From assembly GCF_036850765.1 (NCBI RefSeq), contig NC_089492.1, forward strand, positions 180,188,106 through 180,252,105: a DNA stretch of 64,000 nt, in the 5' to 3' direction. The notes under the pieces were generated by a model. It saw only the letters and a list, made by a program, of their open reading frames with translations. It had not been told where the DNA came from and did not search any database. Below, piece after piece: positions 11,852 through 22,789 of this stretch (within the stretch, counting starts at the first letter, position 1; each line of letters opens with the position of its first letter). The stretch is from Saccopteryx bilineata (taxonomy: Eukaryota; Chordata; Mammalia; Chiroptera; Emballonuridae). The translations under genes and the position numbers were made by a program.

Positions 11852-11853
11852 TA

Positions 11854-13138
11854 CATGCTGTGGGATCAATAGCTGGGTTAGTACTGGAGCTCAGTCTTGT
11901 TGTCTGTAAAATGGGCATTAATGGTCTATACAGAATAAGGGAGAGAAAAAAATGAGGACGTGTTTGTGATCATAAACCATCAAGTGCCTTGTAAATATTT
12001 GTTAATCTGTAATATCTCCTAGATATACCGAGAGGGGGAGCTTCTAATGTCATGATCTCAGTTGCCCATTCCACAGTAGAGGAGAAATTATTATTGATTG
12101 TGTTTGTTTATTCATTGGGCTGTATTTTATCAATAGGTGAGGTTATTATGTCTCTGAAGCAGGTGTCCGAACTCCTTGTTCATATGCACGTTTCTTGATT
12201 CAGGCCTAGGCTGAGCCTGGATCTTGGGGGAAGTTCAGCTCTGTTCACTCTGTTTTCTGTCTCCTTGCATGGAGCTGTGAGTGACTTTCTCTGCAGAACT
12301 GGTACGCTGTCAAGCTTGCCCCCGACCTCTTCATCTCAGGATGCTTTGCCCAAGATTTAAAATCTAGAGGGAGTTGTAGAACAGAAGCAGGAGAAACCCA
12401 TTTTCTAGGTAACTCATCTTGGGTTTGAGCTTTTCTACATTTATTAATAGGTAGAACTTAATTTCAGGGTCACCAGCCATAATAAAGCTTGGACTCATTC
12501 ATTTGTTGTGTGGCATTGCAAGGATATAGCATAGTCATGTGATATAGACTGGCATTGTGACTGTCCCTGTATTGAGAAATTAATGGTGTATCTGATCCTC
12601 TACCAGCACCTACACCCCTGTGGTGGACATTGTAGCTGATGCCTCGGCTCCATTCCGGCACTCATCAACTGCAGGGGAGCAAGGAGGTTTGGAGAGCTGG
12701 TCTCTGTTTCAGAGTAGAACCTGATCAGTTTGAATTACTAGTCATGATAACTCCACTCCCTTGGCTAGGTACTGATTCAGGAACCCAGGCCCTCGTTCAC
12801 ATAATGGTGGAGTGCAAGGATGGGCACATGGCTGATCAGACCCAACCAGGCTGAAGTAAAAGACAATGGGCCTCTACCCCTCTCAATTCAAACAGGGAAT
12901 CACACAAACTTATGTGCTCAAGGAAGCCACCCTGCGACCTTGAAAAGAATTAGGATGAAACTGACACTGTGGAGAGCTGGGTGGGAGATAAAAGGACCTG
13001 AGGCCTTGATGCTGTCATCAAACTGCTGGATTCATCAGCTCTGAAGATCTTGAGTTGGAATTTGTGCTCTCCGTAGCTGAAAGCATCCTGAGGGATGGAG
13101 TTCCCACATCCATAGCATTCTAGTCTTTCCATTATGGG
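11854..13138. other. Unrecognised, gene-free sequence
   Basis: No repeat, RNA gene or convincing exon. Short open frames at 12470-13132 have no recognisable domains. Confidence 0.4.
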
Positions 13139-13139
13139 A

Positions 13140-13290
13140 GTCTATTCATTCATAGATTTAACACAAGTTTTCAGAGCATCTACTGTGTATCTGGCTTAGT
13201 TATAAGTAATAAGGACACAACAACAAGGAATTCCTGAGCTCATATTGTAGCAGAATAGACCAAAGTGTAAATAGACAATTACAACCCATG
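13140..13290 (-). repeat. L2 LINE 3'-end fragment
   Basis: Minus-strand version of the L2 terminus: ctattcattcat, gagcatctactgtgtat, then gctcatattgtagcag. Old and diverged. Confidence 0.5.
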
Positions 13291-14975
13291 GCAATGAATG
13301 AGAGTAGATGATACAAGGAGCATGCCGGCTATGATTGAACTCTTGTGACTGAGCAGACAGGCCTTAAATTGAAGGGTGCTGGGTATTACATGAAAAGTAA
13401 TTGATCCTCCTTACAATTGTGCCTAGGAAAGTTTCACCAGCCATAACATCAATCAATCCTATTTCTTTCAGGTTTCTGCGTGGGGGGAGGGGAGAAGGCA
13501 GAGACCTGTGGGAAATCCATTGGAACGCCAATATATGTAGACAGTTCTTCAATTTCTGCTCTTCCATCACTCTCTCCTGAGTCACTTTTTGATCATAAAT
13601 TTAGCAACAAAATCCAAGTACTATCAATTCTCATTGTCACATGAATACATTAATTATCATTTCACATTAAAGTTCTTTAATTCCTGATAAGAAAACATCT
13701 TCGCCATGTAGAAATTTCTCTATATATAGATATATTATATATCTATAAATATCTATATAAATATAATATCTCTTTCTATATATAGGAGCCATATGCAGAT
13801 AGGAGAAACACACTTTGAACTTTTAAAAAGTTTCATAAGCATAAAAAACGTTTCTTTTCACTAACCCTAATAATTCTTGGTCATGCTCCATGTAAGAGAT
13901 ATTTAAAATCATAACCACAGAAAAGACAGACTCAGGCATATGAATACATAAAGTTATTAAATATTCACATTGAATACTTAAAACGACACTTTCTGCATTG
14001 TTGTAAGGAGAAGATTAAGACCAAATTATATCTGCAACATCTTGAAGACGTAAAAAATCATCTCTACCTCTCCAGTAACAGTGAGGTGAACCCTTCATGG
14101 ATCCAGAGGATGTTATTAATTTTGTTAGTTGCTATCAATATATGTGTACCCTGAGCCAACAGAAGCTGATTAGCAGATTGCTTCTCCCTTTACTCTCCAT
14201 AATTTCCCCTGCTTTTGGGCAAGAAGTGAGGATAACAAAGCTTCTTGCAACTAACATTTTTGGTTCTGAAAAGACTTATTCCAGAATTTCTGTTCCTAAT
14301 GAGTTGATTCTGACTCTCAAGAGATTTCATAAAGCTATGAGTTTTATCTGTTTCAAAATGCTTTCATATCACATCTTTTCTTAGTCTCAGAAATCATGGA
14401 ATATGAAAACAAAATAAAAACACACTTTTCTTCAGCTGTACTGTATTGCTCAGCCTTGTTTAGACATAGCTAGAATTAACCAACATCATTCTTTGCCTCG
14501 AGTAAACCAGAACATATATCAGAGCAGAATGATAAAAATATCTTTGAATACCAGCTGAATTCACATCACTGTTGATTAGAGCCTGACAATCTAGGATGAC
14601 TGCAAAAGGGATGAAGCCATTAGTTTTCATGTGATCACAAAACTCTATCTCCCCTCTAATCTTTGTTAACACATCCATATTTCATGTCATGTTTTTCATA
14701 ATAAAACATGCCATCAGGAACATTCAGTGCCAGAATGAAGCTTTTGACAGAAATTTTGTATTTTTTTAGAATTGAGGTTTTGTCTTTAGATCATGATCGA
14801 TTCATTCATCTTTTGTAAATATGTTTATTTATTGTGTCAGTTTGCTGCTCATAAGGCCAGAAGATTCTGGGGAGTAATGCCTTTTGTTCTGTTCATACAT
14901 ACATGAGTTGTATAAGCCGAAAAAAAAATAAAAGGAAGAACGTCTTTCCTCTGACCACTGAACTTGTTTTCTTTT
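13291..14975. other. Unrecognised sequence with an AT-rich palindromic patch
   Basis: No gene seen. At about 13718-13785 tatata/atctat units form a low-complexity, partly self-complementary AT block. The open frame at 14097-14384 (95 codons) shows no domain and is probably chance. Confidence 0.4.
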
Positions 14976-15186
14976 CTAGCTTGACGCACTGTGAGCTACT
15001 TGTGAGGAGTCCCTGTGCAGTTTAAAGGTACCAGATGTTAGCTTGGGAAACACAGGGCCTGGTGATAGGGAGACTAGCATGACAACACTGGATGTGGTGG
15101 TGATGAGCGTGAACTGCCTCGTGTCCTTGGCTAAATAACATACATTATCTGTCTTGGTACAGCTTCTTTGCTTTTGACTGATTGAC

Positions 15187-15236
15187 AGCTGCTGTTCACA
15201 GGCAGGGGTGAGAACTAGATGAGATAAGATTGACAA
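15187..15236 (+). repeat. 50-bp direct duplication, copy 1
   Basis: Matches 16779-16828 in the same orientation with two mismatches (agctgctgttcacaggcag ... gagataagattga). The function is unknown. Copy 1 lies immediately upstream of an L1 3' end. Confidence 0.85.
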
Positions 15237-15375
15237 AGACTTGACTTGGGTGGTGGGAGAAGTGAACACAAAATACAGTGTACAGAGATGTGTTGTAGAA
15301 TTGGGCACTGAAACCTGAATAATTATGTTAACCACTGTCACCCCAATAAAGTTCAATAAAAAATAAAATAAAGAC
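15237..15375 (+). mobile_element. LINE-1 3'-terminal fragment
   Basis: Contains the bat-type L1 3' end: ggtgggagaagtgaacac, tgttgtagaattgggcac, tgaaacctgaataattatg, gtcaccccaataaagttc, and an A-rich tail at 15355-15375. Severely 5'-truncated. Confidence 0.65.
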
Positions 15376-15919
15376 ACTTTGATGTTGTAAGACAAAACAG
15401 ACAAAGAAGGGGATATGAACTCGGAGATAAGGTTTTCCTTGCTTTCCACCATCAGCTACATAAAGAAAGAGGAAGATGAGAGTTGGAGGAGATACCAAGG
15501 AAGCTTAGAAGTGTGTCTGTGTGTGCTGCCTGGAGGACGTCTGAGAGGGCAGGAAAGGCTCCCAGAAGATGTGCCCATGAGCAATGTGAGGATCTGAGAG
15601 AAGTGCCCCCCCCCACATCCACCAAGAAGTCCCAGGGTCCTTCGGTTGAAGGATAGTGAGTGGCGGGGTGAGTGATCACCAGCCTCCCTGAGGTTCTGGC
15701 ATCTTTCAAACGAGGGGGTGGGATTATAGCACATCTCAATTCTGAAGGTCTCTAAGTGGGAGGAAAATATTACCTGTGTGAGAGTAAGAGAAAGCGGTAA
15801 TGAGGGACCGCTGGGCCTGCAGGGCATCTGAGGGTGGGAACAAGGAGTTTGCGGGGCAGGTGGCTGCCCTCCTAGCGGGTCTCCAGTACCAGAGAACCAC
15901 AGGGCAGCAGGGCAGCATC
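15376..15919. other. Unrecognised, gene-free sequence
   Basis: No repeat family recognised. Overlapping open frames of 60-123 codons on the minus strand have no recognisable motif. Confidence 0.4.
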
Positions 15920-16187
15920 AGCCGCGGTTCTTCAGAAGAACAGAGCCAATGAGAGTATACATTTATACTGTATTTAGAAAGAGCTTTAGAATAAAGTATT
16001 GGCTCACATAATTATGGAGGTTGAGAAGTCCCACCACCTGCCATCTTCAAGCTGCAGACCGGAGAGGACTGGCGATGTAGTTTGAAAGCCTGAGAGCCGA
16101 AGGGCTGATGGTGGCTCCAGTCAGAGTCTGAAGGCCTGAGAATTAGGAGTGCTGAGGGCAGAAGACTGACAGCCCACCTCAGCAGTC

Positions 16188-16233
<46 letters not shown>

Positions 16234-16458
16234 CTTTCTTCCTGCCCCTTTTTGTCCTATCCAGGCCCCCAGTGGATTGGGACACTGCCTTCTCAACACT
16301 AGGAAAAACAATGCGCTTTACTCAGTCTGCCCATCCAAATGCTAATCTCTTCCAGACCTCCCCACCACCACACACACCCAGACACACCCAGAAATAATGT
16401 TTAACTAGATACCTGGGCATCATGTGATCTAGTCAAATTGACACATAAAATTGATAGC
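15920..16458 (-). repeat. MLT2/ERVL-type LTR
   Basis: The plus strand reads as the complement of an ERVL-class LTR: gcggttcttcagaagaacag, tggctcacataattatggag, gttgagaagtcccac, agtggattgggac, taatctcttccagac, agataatgttt-like parts and the end ttgacacataaaattgatag. A 36-bp GA microsatellite at 16194-16231 interrupts it. Old. Confidence 0.7.
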
Positions 16459-16624
16459 TTCTAAACTTCCCAATGCCGGGGCCACATCCCAGTCTAATTT
16501 ATCAGAACCTCTGGTGATGGCATGCAGACATCGCCATGTTTTAAAGCTGCCCAGGTAATGGCAGCATAGAACCAAAGCGTGATTCTATTTGATTCACTGA
16601 CCCAGTTTGCTATGTTCACACTGT

Positions 16625-16778
16625 ACTAACTCAAAGTGCAGTCCACAGACCAGCAACGTCAGCATCACTGAGGCATGTGTTAGAATTACAGAATCTCAGG
16701 TCCCATTCAGATCTCTGAATCAGAATCTACTGTTTAAAAAGATCCCAGGGAGCTCATATGCACGTTAAAGTTTGAGAA
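16625..16778 (+). repeat. MER5A-like MITE remnant
   Basis: Contains gcatcactgaggcatgtgt, agaattacagaatctcagg, tctgaatcagaatctac, agatcccagggagctcatat and gttaaagtttgagaaag, in MER5A order. Confidence 0.75.
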
Positions 16779-16828
16779 AGCTGCTGTTCACAGGCAGAGG
16801 TGAGAACTAGATGAGATAAGATTGAAAA
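16779..16828 (+). repeat. 50-bp direct duplication, copy 2
   Basis: Second copy of the 15187-15236 segment, 1592 bp downstream. It lies exactly between two MER5-type elements. Confidence 0.85.
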
Positions 16829-16849
16829 AAGGCCCACACAGGACTTAGA

Positions 16850-17010
16850 TCAGTGATTTTCAGCCTGTGGAATGTTTAAAAATACAGTTGCTTTGTCTCC
16901 ACCCAAGCCCTTTGAGATCAGACTGTCTAGATGGGGGGAGTCTGGACTTCAGCATATTTCAGAAGTTCTGTGGTTGATGCTCATGGGCAGCCAAGGTTGG
17001 GAAATGCTTA
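16850..17010 (+). repeat. MER5-like MITE remnant
   Basis: Begins tcagtgattttcagcctgtg and ends near gttgggaaatgcttac, with a degraded MER5 interior (tttgtctccacccaag, gagtctggacttcagc). Confidence 0.55.
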
Positions 17011-17362
17011 CTTAGATCAAGAAGCTGACAGGTCCTTCCCTACAGATACCTCCAGGGAAGACGGGCCTGGTGCAGAGGAGAGGGACATTTCAAGGTGAAA
17101 ATAACTAAGTTACAAGTCTGAACTGACTGAGGAGTCACTGAAAATGAGTAAATTCATATTGAAGCAATTGGACTAAGTGTTTGCATGAGACAGAATATAG
17201 CTTAAAGACAGACCATGGCATTGAGTTTTACAAAGATAAAGATACATTTTTTTTTTGCAAGCCTGAGTTTGTGAATGTAAAATTACTCTACACATAAAAT
17301 GGTGTCACAGTGCCTGGCATATAGCACTTACTCAATGAATGGTTATTTTTAAGCTGCTAATA
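17011..17362. other. Unrecognised sequence with a possible L2/MIR trace
   Basis: No gene. The stretch 17306-17350 (cacagtgcctggcatatag, then cactcaatgaatgg-like) resembles an L2 or MIR terminus. Confidence 0.35.
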
Positions 17363-17584
17363 TACAGAAGTGGGCAAAAGTAGGTTTACAGTTATTTATA
17401 TAAGAAAAGATATGCAGATTACTAATATTACAGTTGCTTTATTAAGAATGTAACAAGAGCACAGTGCCCTTAGGTACAATCTCATAAGTGCTCAAATTGC
17501 CAGACTATATTATTTACATATTCTTGTAGTCTACTTGCTGTGCTTAAGCACACTTTGGCACAGATTTCTTTATTGTCATCAGTT

Positions 17585-17648
<64 letters not shown>
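17585..17648. repeat. (TTTC)n microsatellite at a SINE tail
   Basis: Sixteen near-perfect TTTC units directly abut the T-rich end of the minus-strand SINE, so the tract grew from the SINE's A-tail. Confidence 0.9.
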
Positions 17649-18005
17649 TTTTGTATTTTTTTTAAGCAGGGAGGCAGAGAGACAGACTCCCTCATGCACC
17701 TGACCGGGATCCATTCAGCATGTCCACTAAGGGGTGATGCTCTGCCCATCTGGGCTGTTGCTCCGTTGCAACAGGAGCCATTCTAGCACCTGAGGTAGAG
17801 GCTATGGAGCCGTCCTCAGTACCCTGGCCAACTTTGCTCCAATGGAGCCTTGGTTGCAGGAGGGGAAGAGAGAAACAGAGAGGAAGGAGAGGGGGAAGGG
17901 TGGAGAAGCAGATGGGTGCTTCTCCTGTGTGCCCTGGCTGGGAATCAAACTTGGGATTTCCGTATGCCAGGCCGATGCTCTACCACTGAGCCAACTGGCC
18001 AGGGC
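17589..18005 (-). mobile_element. tRNA-derived SINE, type A
   Basis: Minus-strand head at 17932-18005 (CCCTGGCCAGTTGGCTCAG, B-box intact apart from substitutions), type-A body, and a tail expanded into (TTTC)n. A perfect 15-bp direct repeat tgtcatcagtttctt (17574-17588 and 18006-18020) marks it as an insertion into the mariner element. Confidence 0.95.
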
Positions 18006-18023
18006 TGTCATCAGTTTCTTGAC

Positions 18024-18690
18024 ATGATTCTCTTATGCTGCAAATCATATCATCTGCAGTATGTGGTTTTCATGAGAAGACTTTATTTTTTACAACACCT
18101 CAAAAAAAGAAGTGCACTAGGATGAGGTCTGGTGATCACGTGGTCGTCCCACCAGCCCTCATCAACCTATCTGCCTGTTGCGTTACTGTTCATCAAGAAA
18201 CTCATGCACTGTTATGGCATAATGTGGAAGAGCTCCATCTTTCTGAAAGATGTCATCATTATCATGCTGTCTCTGTAATTGTGGTAAAACAGTGTCCCTC
18301 AGCATGTTAAGGTATAGGTCATGTGTAACAGTTGTAACAGTTGTATGGAAAAAATAGATCCAAGTACCCCTCTACGTGACCCATCCAAAACATAATATGT
18401 GGCTGATTCAACTGTCCTTTGATCATTACAGAGGATTTTCTCTTGAATATATTTAGTTGTGCCAATTTACAGCCCCTGAAAGTTTAAAATGAGCTTTTAT
18501 GGACCACGTGATTTTATGAGCGATGCATTGCCTACTCTTCCTTCATTCAGAACCACTTCACAGAATTGTAAATGGAGATCCAGATCATCATCTAATAACC
18601 CATGAAGCAATCTGGGCTGATACATTTTCAAACCTAAACACTGCATTAGACGATTCAAAGATCTACTGTAGAGAATCATCTATTGAATCT
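18024..18690 (-). pseudogene. Mariner transposase, catalytic half, degraded
   Basis: The transposase would cut and paste its own element at TA sites using a DD(34)D catalytic triad. Read on the minus strand, an open stretch at 18497-18679 includes LLHGLLDDD and FCEVVLNEGRVGNASLI, which correspond to the region before the first catalytic aspartate. The next block reads KAHFKLSGAVNWHN, where family members have DEAHFKLSGA; the first catalytic aspartate is therefore lost. Near 18190-18260 FQKDGALPHYAITVHEFLDEQ keeps the second aspartate (QxDGAxPH motif), and SPDL near 18105-18145 keeps the third. Several stops and a frameshift make it non-functional. The N-terminal part is displaced to 19735-19935 by the LTR insertion. 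Confidence 0.85.
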
Positions 18691-19694
18691 TGAACCCTCT
18701 ATGCCTTAGATTGGGGATCTTTAGTTAAAAGCCCCGAGTGAATGTCTCTTCGATGCAAACACCAAGAAAGTGTCTGTGGGTGACCTTTGTACAGACACAA
18801 AGGAATGCATGTGAAGGGCTTTAGAAAATTAATCTAGAGGTTCTGGATTGCCCCTTTCTTTGTGCTTGTTAATTAGCAAAAGGAAAGAATGTTCTGATCA
18901 ATTTAGCCCTTTCTCCATGTCAGCAAAATGGCCATTAATCATTCTTCCCCTTGTCACATGATCTTTCTCCCTTGTAATCCTGTTACCTCTGTTCTGCTTC
19001 TGATCAATAAAAGCTGGGTTTGCAGCCCCATGTTTATTGCAGCATTGTTCACAGTGGCCAGGACATGGAAACAACCAAAAAGCCCATCAATAGATGACTG
19101 GATAAAGAAGTTGTGGCACATATACACTATGGAATACTACTCAGCCATAAGAAATGATGACATCGGAACATTTACAGCAAAATGGTGGGATCTTGATAAC
19201 ATGATACGAAGCAAAATAAGTAAATCAGGAAAAACCAGGAACTGCATTATTCCATACGTAGGTGGGACATAAAAGTGAAACTAAGAGACATTGATAAGAG
19301 TGTGGTGGTTACGGGGGGGGGGGGGGGGAGGGAGGAATGGGAGAGGGAAAGGGGGAGGGGGAGGGACACAAAGAAAATAAGATAGAAGGTGACAGAGGAC
19401 AATCTGATTTTGGGTGATGGGTATGCAACATAATTGAATGACAAGGTAACCTGGACTTGTTATCTTTGAATATATGTATCCTGATTTATTGATGTCACCC
19501 CATTAAAAAAATAAAATTATTAATAAAAAAAATAATAAAAGCTGAGGGAGAAGGAAATTCAGGAGGTCTTCTTTGCTCCCCCCCCCGCCCCGGCAGGCCT
19601 CCCTCTCTCTTCCTCTTGGCATAAGTTTGTGTCTTGAGTAGGTTTTTTTTTACACAACACTGGTAGTTCCCAGCGGGCTGGAGTACTACATACA
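18691..19694. mobile_element. Solo retroviral LTR, split by an L1
   Basis: Starts TGAACC, ends TACA, and is bounded by a 4-bp direct repeat atct (18687-18690 and 19695-19698). The boundaries fall inside the mariner transposase. Without the inner L1 it is about 480 bp. It carries a plus-strand AATAAA polyadenylation signal (19006-19011) followed by a pyrimidine-rich U5-like part. The 4-bp duplication fits gammaretrovirus-like (class I) elements. No internal viral sequence is adjacent, so it is a solo LTR left by recombination. Confidence 0.6.
19017..19533 (+). mobile_element. LINE-1, 5'-truncated
   Basis: About 0.5 kb covering the last part of ORF2 (reading [22 protein letters not shown]), the G-run 3' UTR and an A-rich tail. 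It is nearly identical to 34670-35140, so it belongs to the same lineage as the full-length L1 at 26.9-35.2 kb. An 11-bp direct repeat aataaaagctg (19006-19016 and 19534-19544) flanks it and duplicates the LTR's polyadenylation signal. Confidence 0.95.
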
Positions 19695-19734
19695 ATCTAT
19701 GGGATATGCCTAACTCAATATTTGTTTTAATATT

Positions 19735-19935
19735 TTTTGGTTCTTTGTAAATACCTGACTCACTAATGTTTCACTTTCCTGAGTGGTAATACTGACAGGT
19801 CAACCTCTTTTTGGGGTGTTATAGATGGACCCAGTTTCATCAAATTTATCATATATTCTGTAAATTGTTTGTCTACTTGATGAAGGTGTATCAAATTTTT
19901 CAGCCCACTTCTGCCAAAACTTATTGGCATTCTCT
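19735..19935 (-). pseudogene. Mariner transposase, N-terminal DNA-binding part
   Basis: On the minus strand this reads KFWQKWAEKFDTPSSSRQT, then IYRIYDKFDETGSI and NTPKRG followed by a stop and PVSITTQESETLVSQV. This is the helix-turn-helix arrangement used by mariner-type transposases to bind their terminal repeats (xxTIxRixxKFxxTGSxxxxxRxGRP pattern). An arginine codon in the GRP motif has become TGA. The frame continues into the catalytic part at 18690 once the LTR is disregarded. Confidence 0.8.
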
Positions 19936-20128
19936 GTCTTCCAGTATTAAGTATCTACTTTCATTGCTCATTGCTTAAATTACCAGCCACTATTACCTAA
20001 AAGATAAATTATAAGTAAGGATATGAAGTAATAATAACAAGGAGACAAATAATACAAATAAATGAATAATAACAAGAATAAACTGTTTCCCGTACTCACA
20101 ACTATAAGCCTACTTTTGCCCATCCCTG

Positions 20129-22785
20129 TGTGACCGCTATCCCTCCTTTGGTTTCTGAATCTATATGGGAGGGAATCTTACAACAATTTTGAAAAGTATC
20201 TCTCTGAATATCGTTTCTTCTTTATTCTCTATAGTCTATCAATAAACTGCAATTAGATGTACATCTAATAATATCCTATTCTATGTGACTCCTTAATCTT
20301 TTATATTTCATCCATTTATCTCTCCATGCTGCATTTTGAGTAATTTCTTTAAATACAATTTTCAGTTCACAAATTTATTCTTAAATTGGGCTCATCCTGC
20401 TGTCAGTAAGGCCTTTAAGCTTTACATTTTAATTATTATATTTTTATTAATAAGATAAATATTTCTCTTCTCTCCCTATCTCTATTATTTTTATTATCTC
20501 ATTGATTCTTTGCATCTTTCTTTTGTATCTTTAAACAATTAAATCATACTTAACTTTTAGTCTTTGTTCAATCTCTAAAATTACTGTGGGTTTGATTTTG
20601 CTGTGTGTTGTTTCTTCTGGCTCTTGTGTGTTGCATGTGGTGGCTTCTTCCTTTGGTCTGTGTGTGTATGTATTTGTGCATGTAAGTTATGTAAGCTCAT
20701 TCTTGTTTTGTAGAAATTGTGTGAGCATTTACAGGTAATTCCTTTTGGCTTATCCAACAAGTAACTGTGTTGGTTTTTTCTAGGTTACGGTGGACATGAC
20801 CAACCCATGACACAATAACTTACTAGCTTGAAGTTTGTAAGACAACACAAGTAAGGTAAATCTGAGTAGCAAAGATGCAAAAGAGACAGCTGTCAGCTAT
20901 AAATGTTTAGAGTTGAATCTTTCTCCTTTCCTCCCAGAGCCAACTGGAAGCCGTATTTTCCTTGCTGTCTCCATCTGTGCAGCAGCTTTATTTCTGGTCA
21001 GCCTTTAAAATGGGAGTGGTCCTATGGCATTTGAGCTTTATATGGTGTCTCTTACTACATTCCTACCTTAGGTGGGCCCTTTTTTTCCCTGCACCCCAAA
21101 CACTTATTAGGGCAGAAGCTTCAAGTCCCCAGGTTGGCCCCTGTTCCAGGATACAAGCCAGCTAAAGTGCTTGCTCACATCTCCACACTCCTGCTTTCCC
21201 TTGTCCTTGGCCTCAATGTAGGTACCTTTCTTTATTACCAGCTTCATCAGACAATACCCAATGACTTTTAAAGGCCATATCCAGTACTTTTATATAGTTT
21301 TTTCAAAGGGAAGGTTGTCTGGAGTAACTGATCCATGTTATTGCCAGAAGCAGAAGACCTCTTAGTAATTTCTGTCCTAGCAAATTTTTTGGCAAATGTT
21401 CAAGGCTCAGGAAGGGAAGCTGGAGAATGAAGACATCTTTTAGAAGAGTGGACCTTGTTGAGGCAATCAGCATTGAAACTCCCACACCCGTCACCATTAT
21501 TCAGAGCTTTGTTTAATAGGAATGAAATAGACAAAGCAAATTTTGTAACATTCTTTGCTTATGGAAGGGTGTTGGTCATTTAAATTTCTGCAAAGGCAGT
21601 GAAAATCTCCCTGAGCCAGAGGGCCAGGTGAAAATGGAAGCAATAATCCTATCTTGATGCTGATTCAGATGTTGACAGAAGGCTGAGTGTAAAATTCTGT
21701 TGCATATCACAAAAGGTGAAAAATCACTTAACTTTACTGAGGTCCCTGATGACAATCAGAAAACCACCTGGTAGAGGACAGTAATATCACTCACCAAAAA
21801 TAATTGTTTTAATAGGGATCATCTTATTAGATTGCTGTCATGCCAATGTATTGTTTCTAAGTCCCTCAGTTTCTTGCGCCGGGACATGACAATTTAAAGA
21901 TTTGCCAGCTCCATGACTCCTGTGGCCGCAGAGAGGTGCGTGGCAATGTAGGAAGTAGTCCAGGTTTCTGCATCAAGAGTTTAGAACTGCAGGTTCTTCA
22001 AACAAGGTAAACACTCTAGACTGGTGTTAGCTAACACACCACAGTTGCTGCATAAAATAAAGGAATCACCTTACTTGAAAGCTTTTTCTCTTTTTGACTA
22101 ATGCCACAATGGAGATTTTTAGGAACTAAAGTTGTTAATCCAGGTTTAATTTCTCCCCCACAATTTTTAAAAGTATTCAGATAAATTTACTGTAAACTTG
22201 ATGGAAAAACTGGACTGCCCTCTTTAAAGCTGATAAAAGGCAGTCACAAAGAAGGCAGGGCACAACAGTTTAAAAAGGACAAACCCATTCCAGGTTGTTT
22301 GCTGAAGCCTGGCCAGTGACCCAGGCTCACATTGACCTTGTCATGGCTCCTTCTCGTCACCAACTGTTGGCTCTCGTGACAGTTTGCTCCATGTAGCACA
22401 CCCTCCCACTCGGTGCCTCTGACAGCACCTCTACCCCACAGTAGCCTTGGAGCCTTGGGATTTAAAGAATTGCCCCCACCCCACATCTCCATGTTTAATT
22501 ATTACACTGTTCTCAGAGGAAGGAGTTGATGTGGGCTCTGCCAATTAAAATAAATGATCAAGATTAGCCATAAAATTACATAATTTCTTTTGATGTTCTG
22601 AATTCTTATCTGATTTTATGATAAGATTTGATGCCACAGATCCATTGTTGGAGAGACTTTTCAGTGAGTAAAAATAAAGGACAGTTTAAGTTTTGACTCT
22701 AAGGAACAGGCAAAAGCCATTTTCATTATAATTTTCCCCTTTCAAAGGGAGTGAATCTTACTGAAGCTCTCTCTGCTCCTTTGCT
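20129..22785. other. Unrecognised, AT-rich, gene-free sequence
   Basis: 2.6 kb in which I recognise neither exons nor a repeat family. Open frames near 20962-21165, 21303-21497 and 22244-22492 are short and lack domains. Very old repeats may be hidden. Confidence 0.4.
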
Positions 22786-22789
22786 CACT

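Larger units (their letters stand above)
17365..20128 (-). mobile_element. Mariner-type DNA transposon, broken by nested insertions
   Basis: The terminal inverted repeats are about 29 bp: CAGAAGTGGGCAAAAGTAGG at 17365 and the complement of its relative at 20100-20128. A TA dinucleotide precedes the left end. Between them lie two blocks of transposase coding sequence on the minus strand (19735-19935 and about 18024-18690). Three later insertions split the element: a SINE (17589-18005), a solo LTR (18691-19694) and an L1 inside that LTR. Without these, about 1.3 kb remains, the usual length of an autonomous mariner. Confidence 0.85.

Noticed and set aside
13715..13790. AT-rich partial palindrome as an origin or regulatory hairpin
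   Set aside because: Low-complexity TA/ATCT sequence readily looks palindromic; no further evidence.
15452..15918. Overlapping minus-strand open frames of 60-123 codons
   Set aside because: No domain, promoter or splice context; different frames overlap, typical of GC-rich non-coding DNA.
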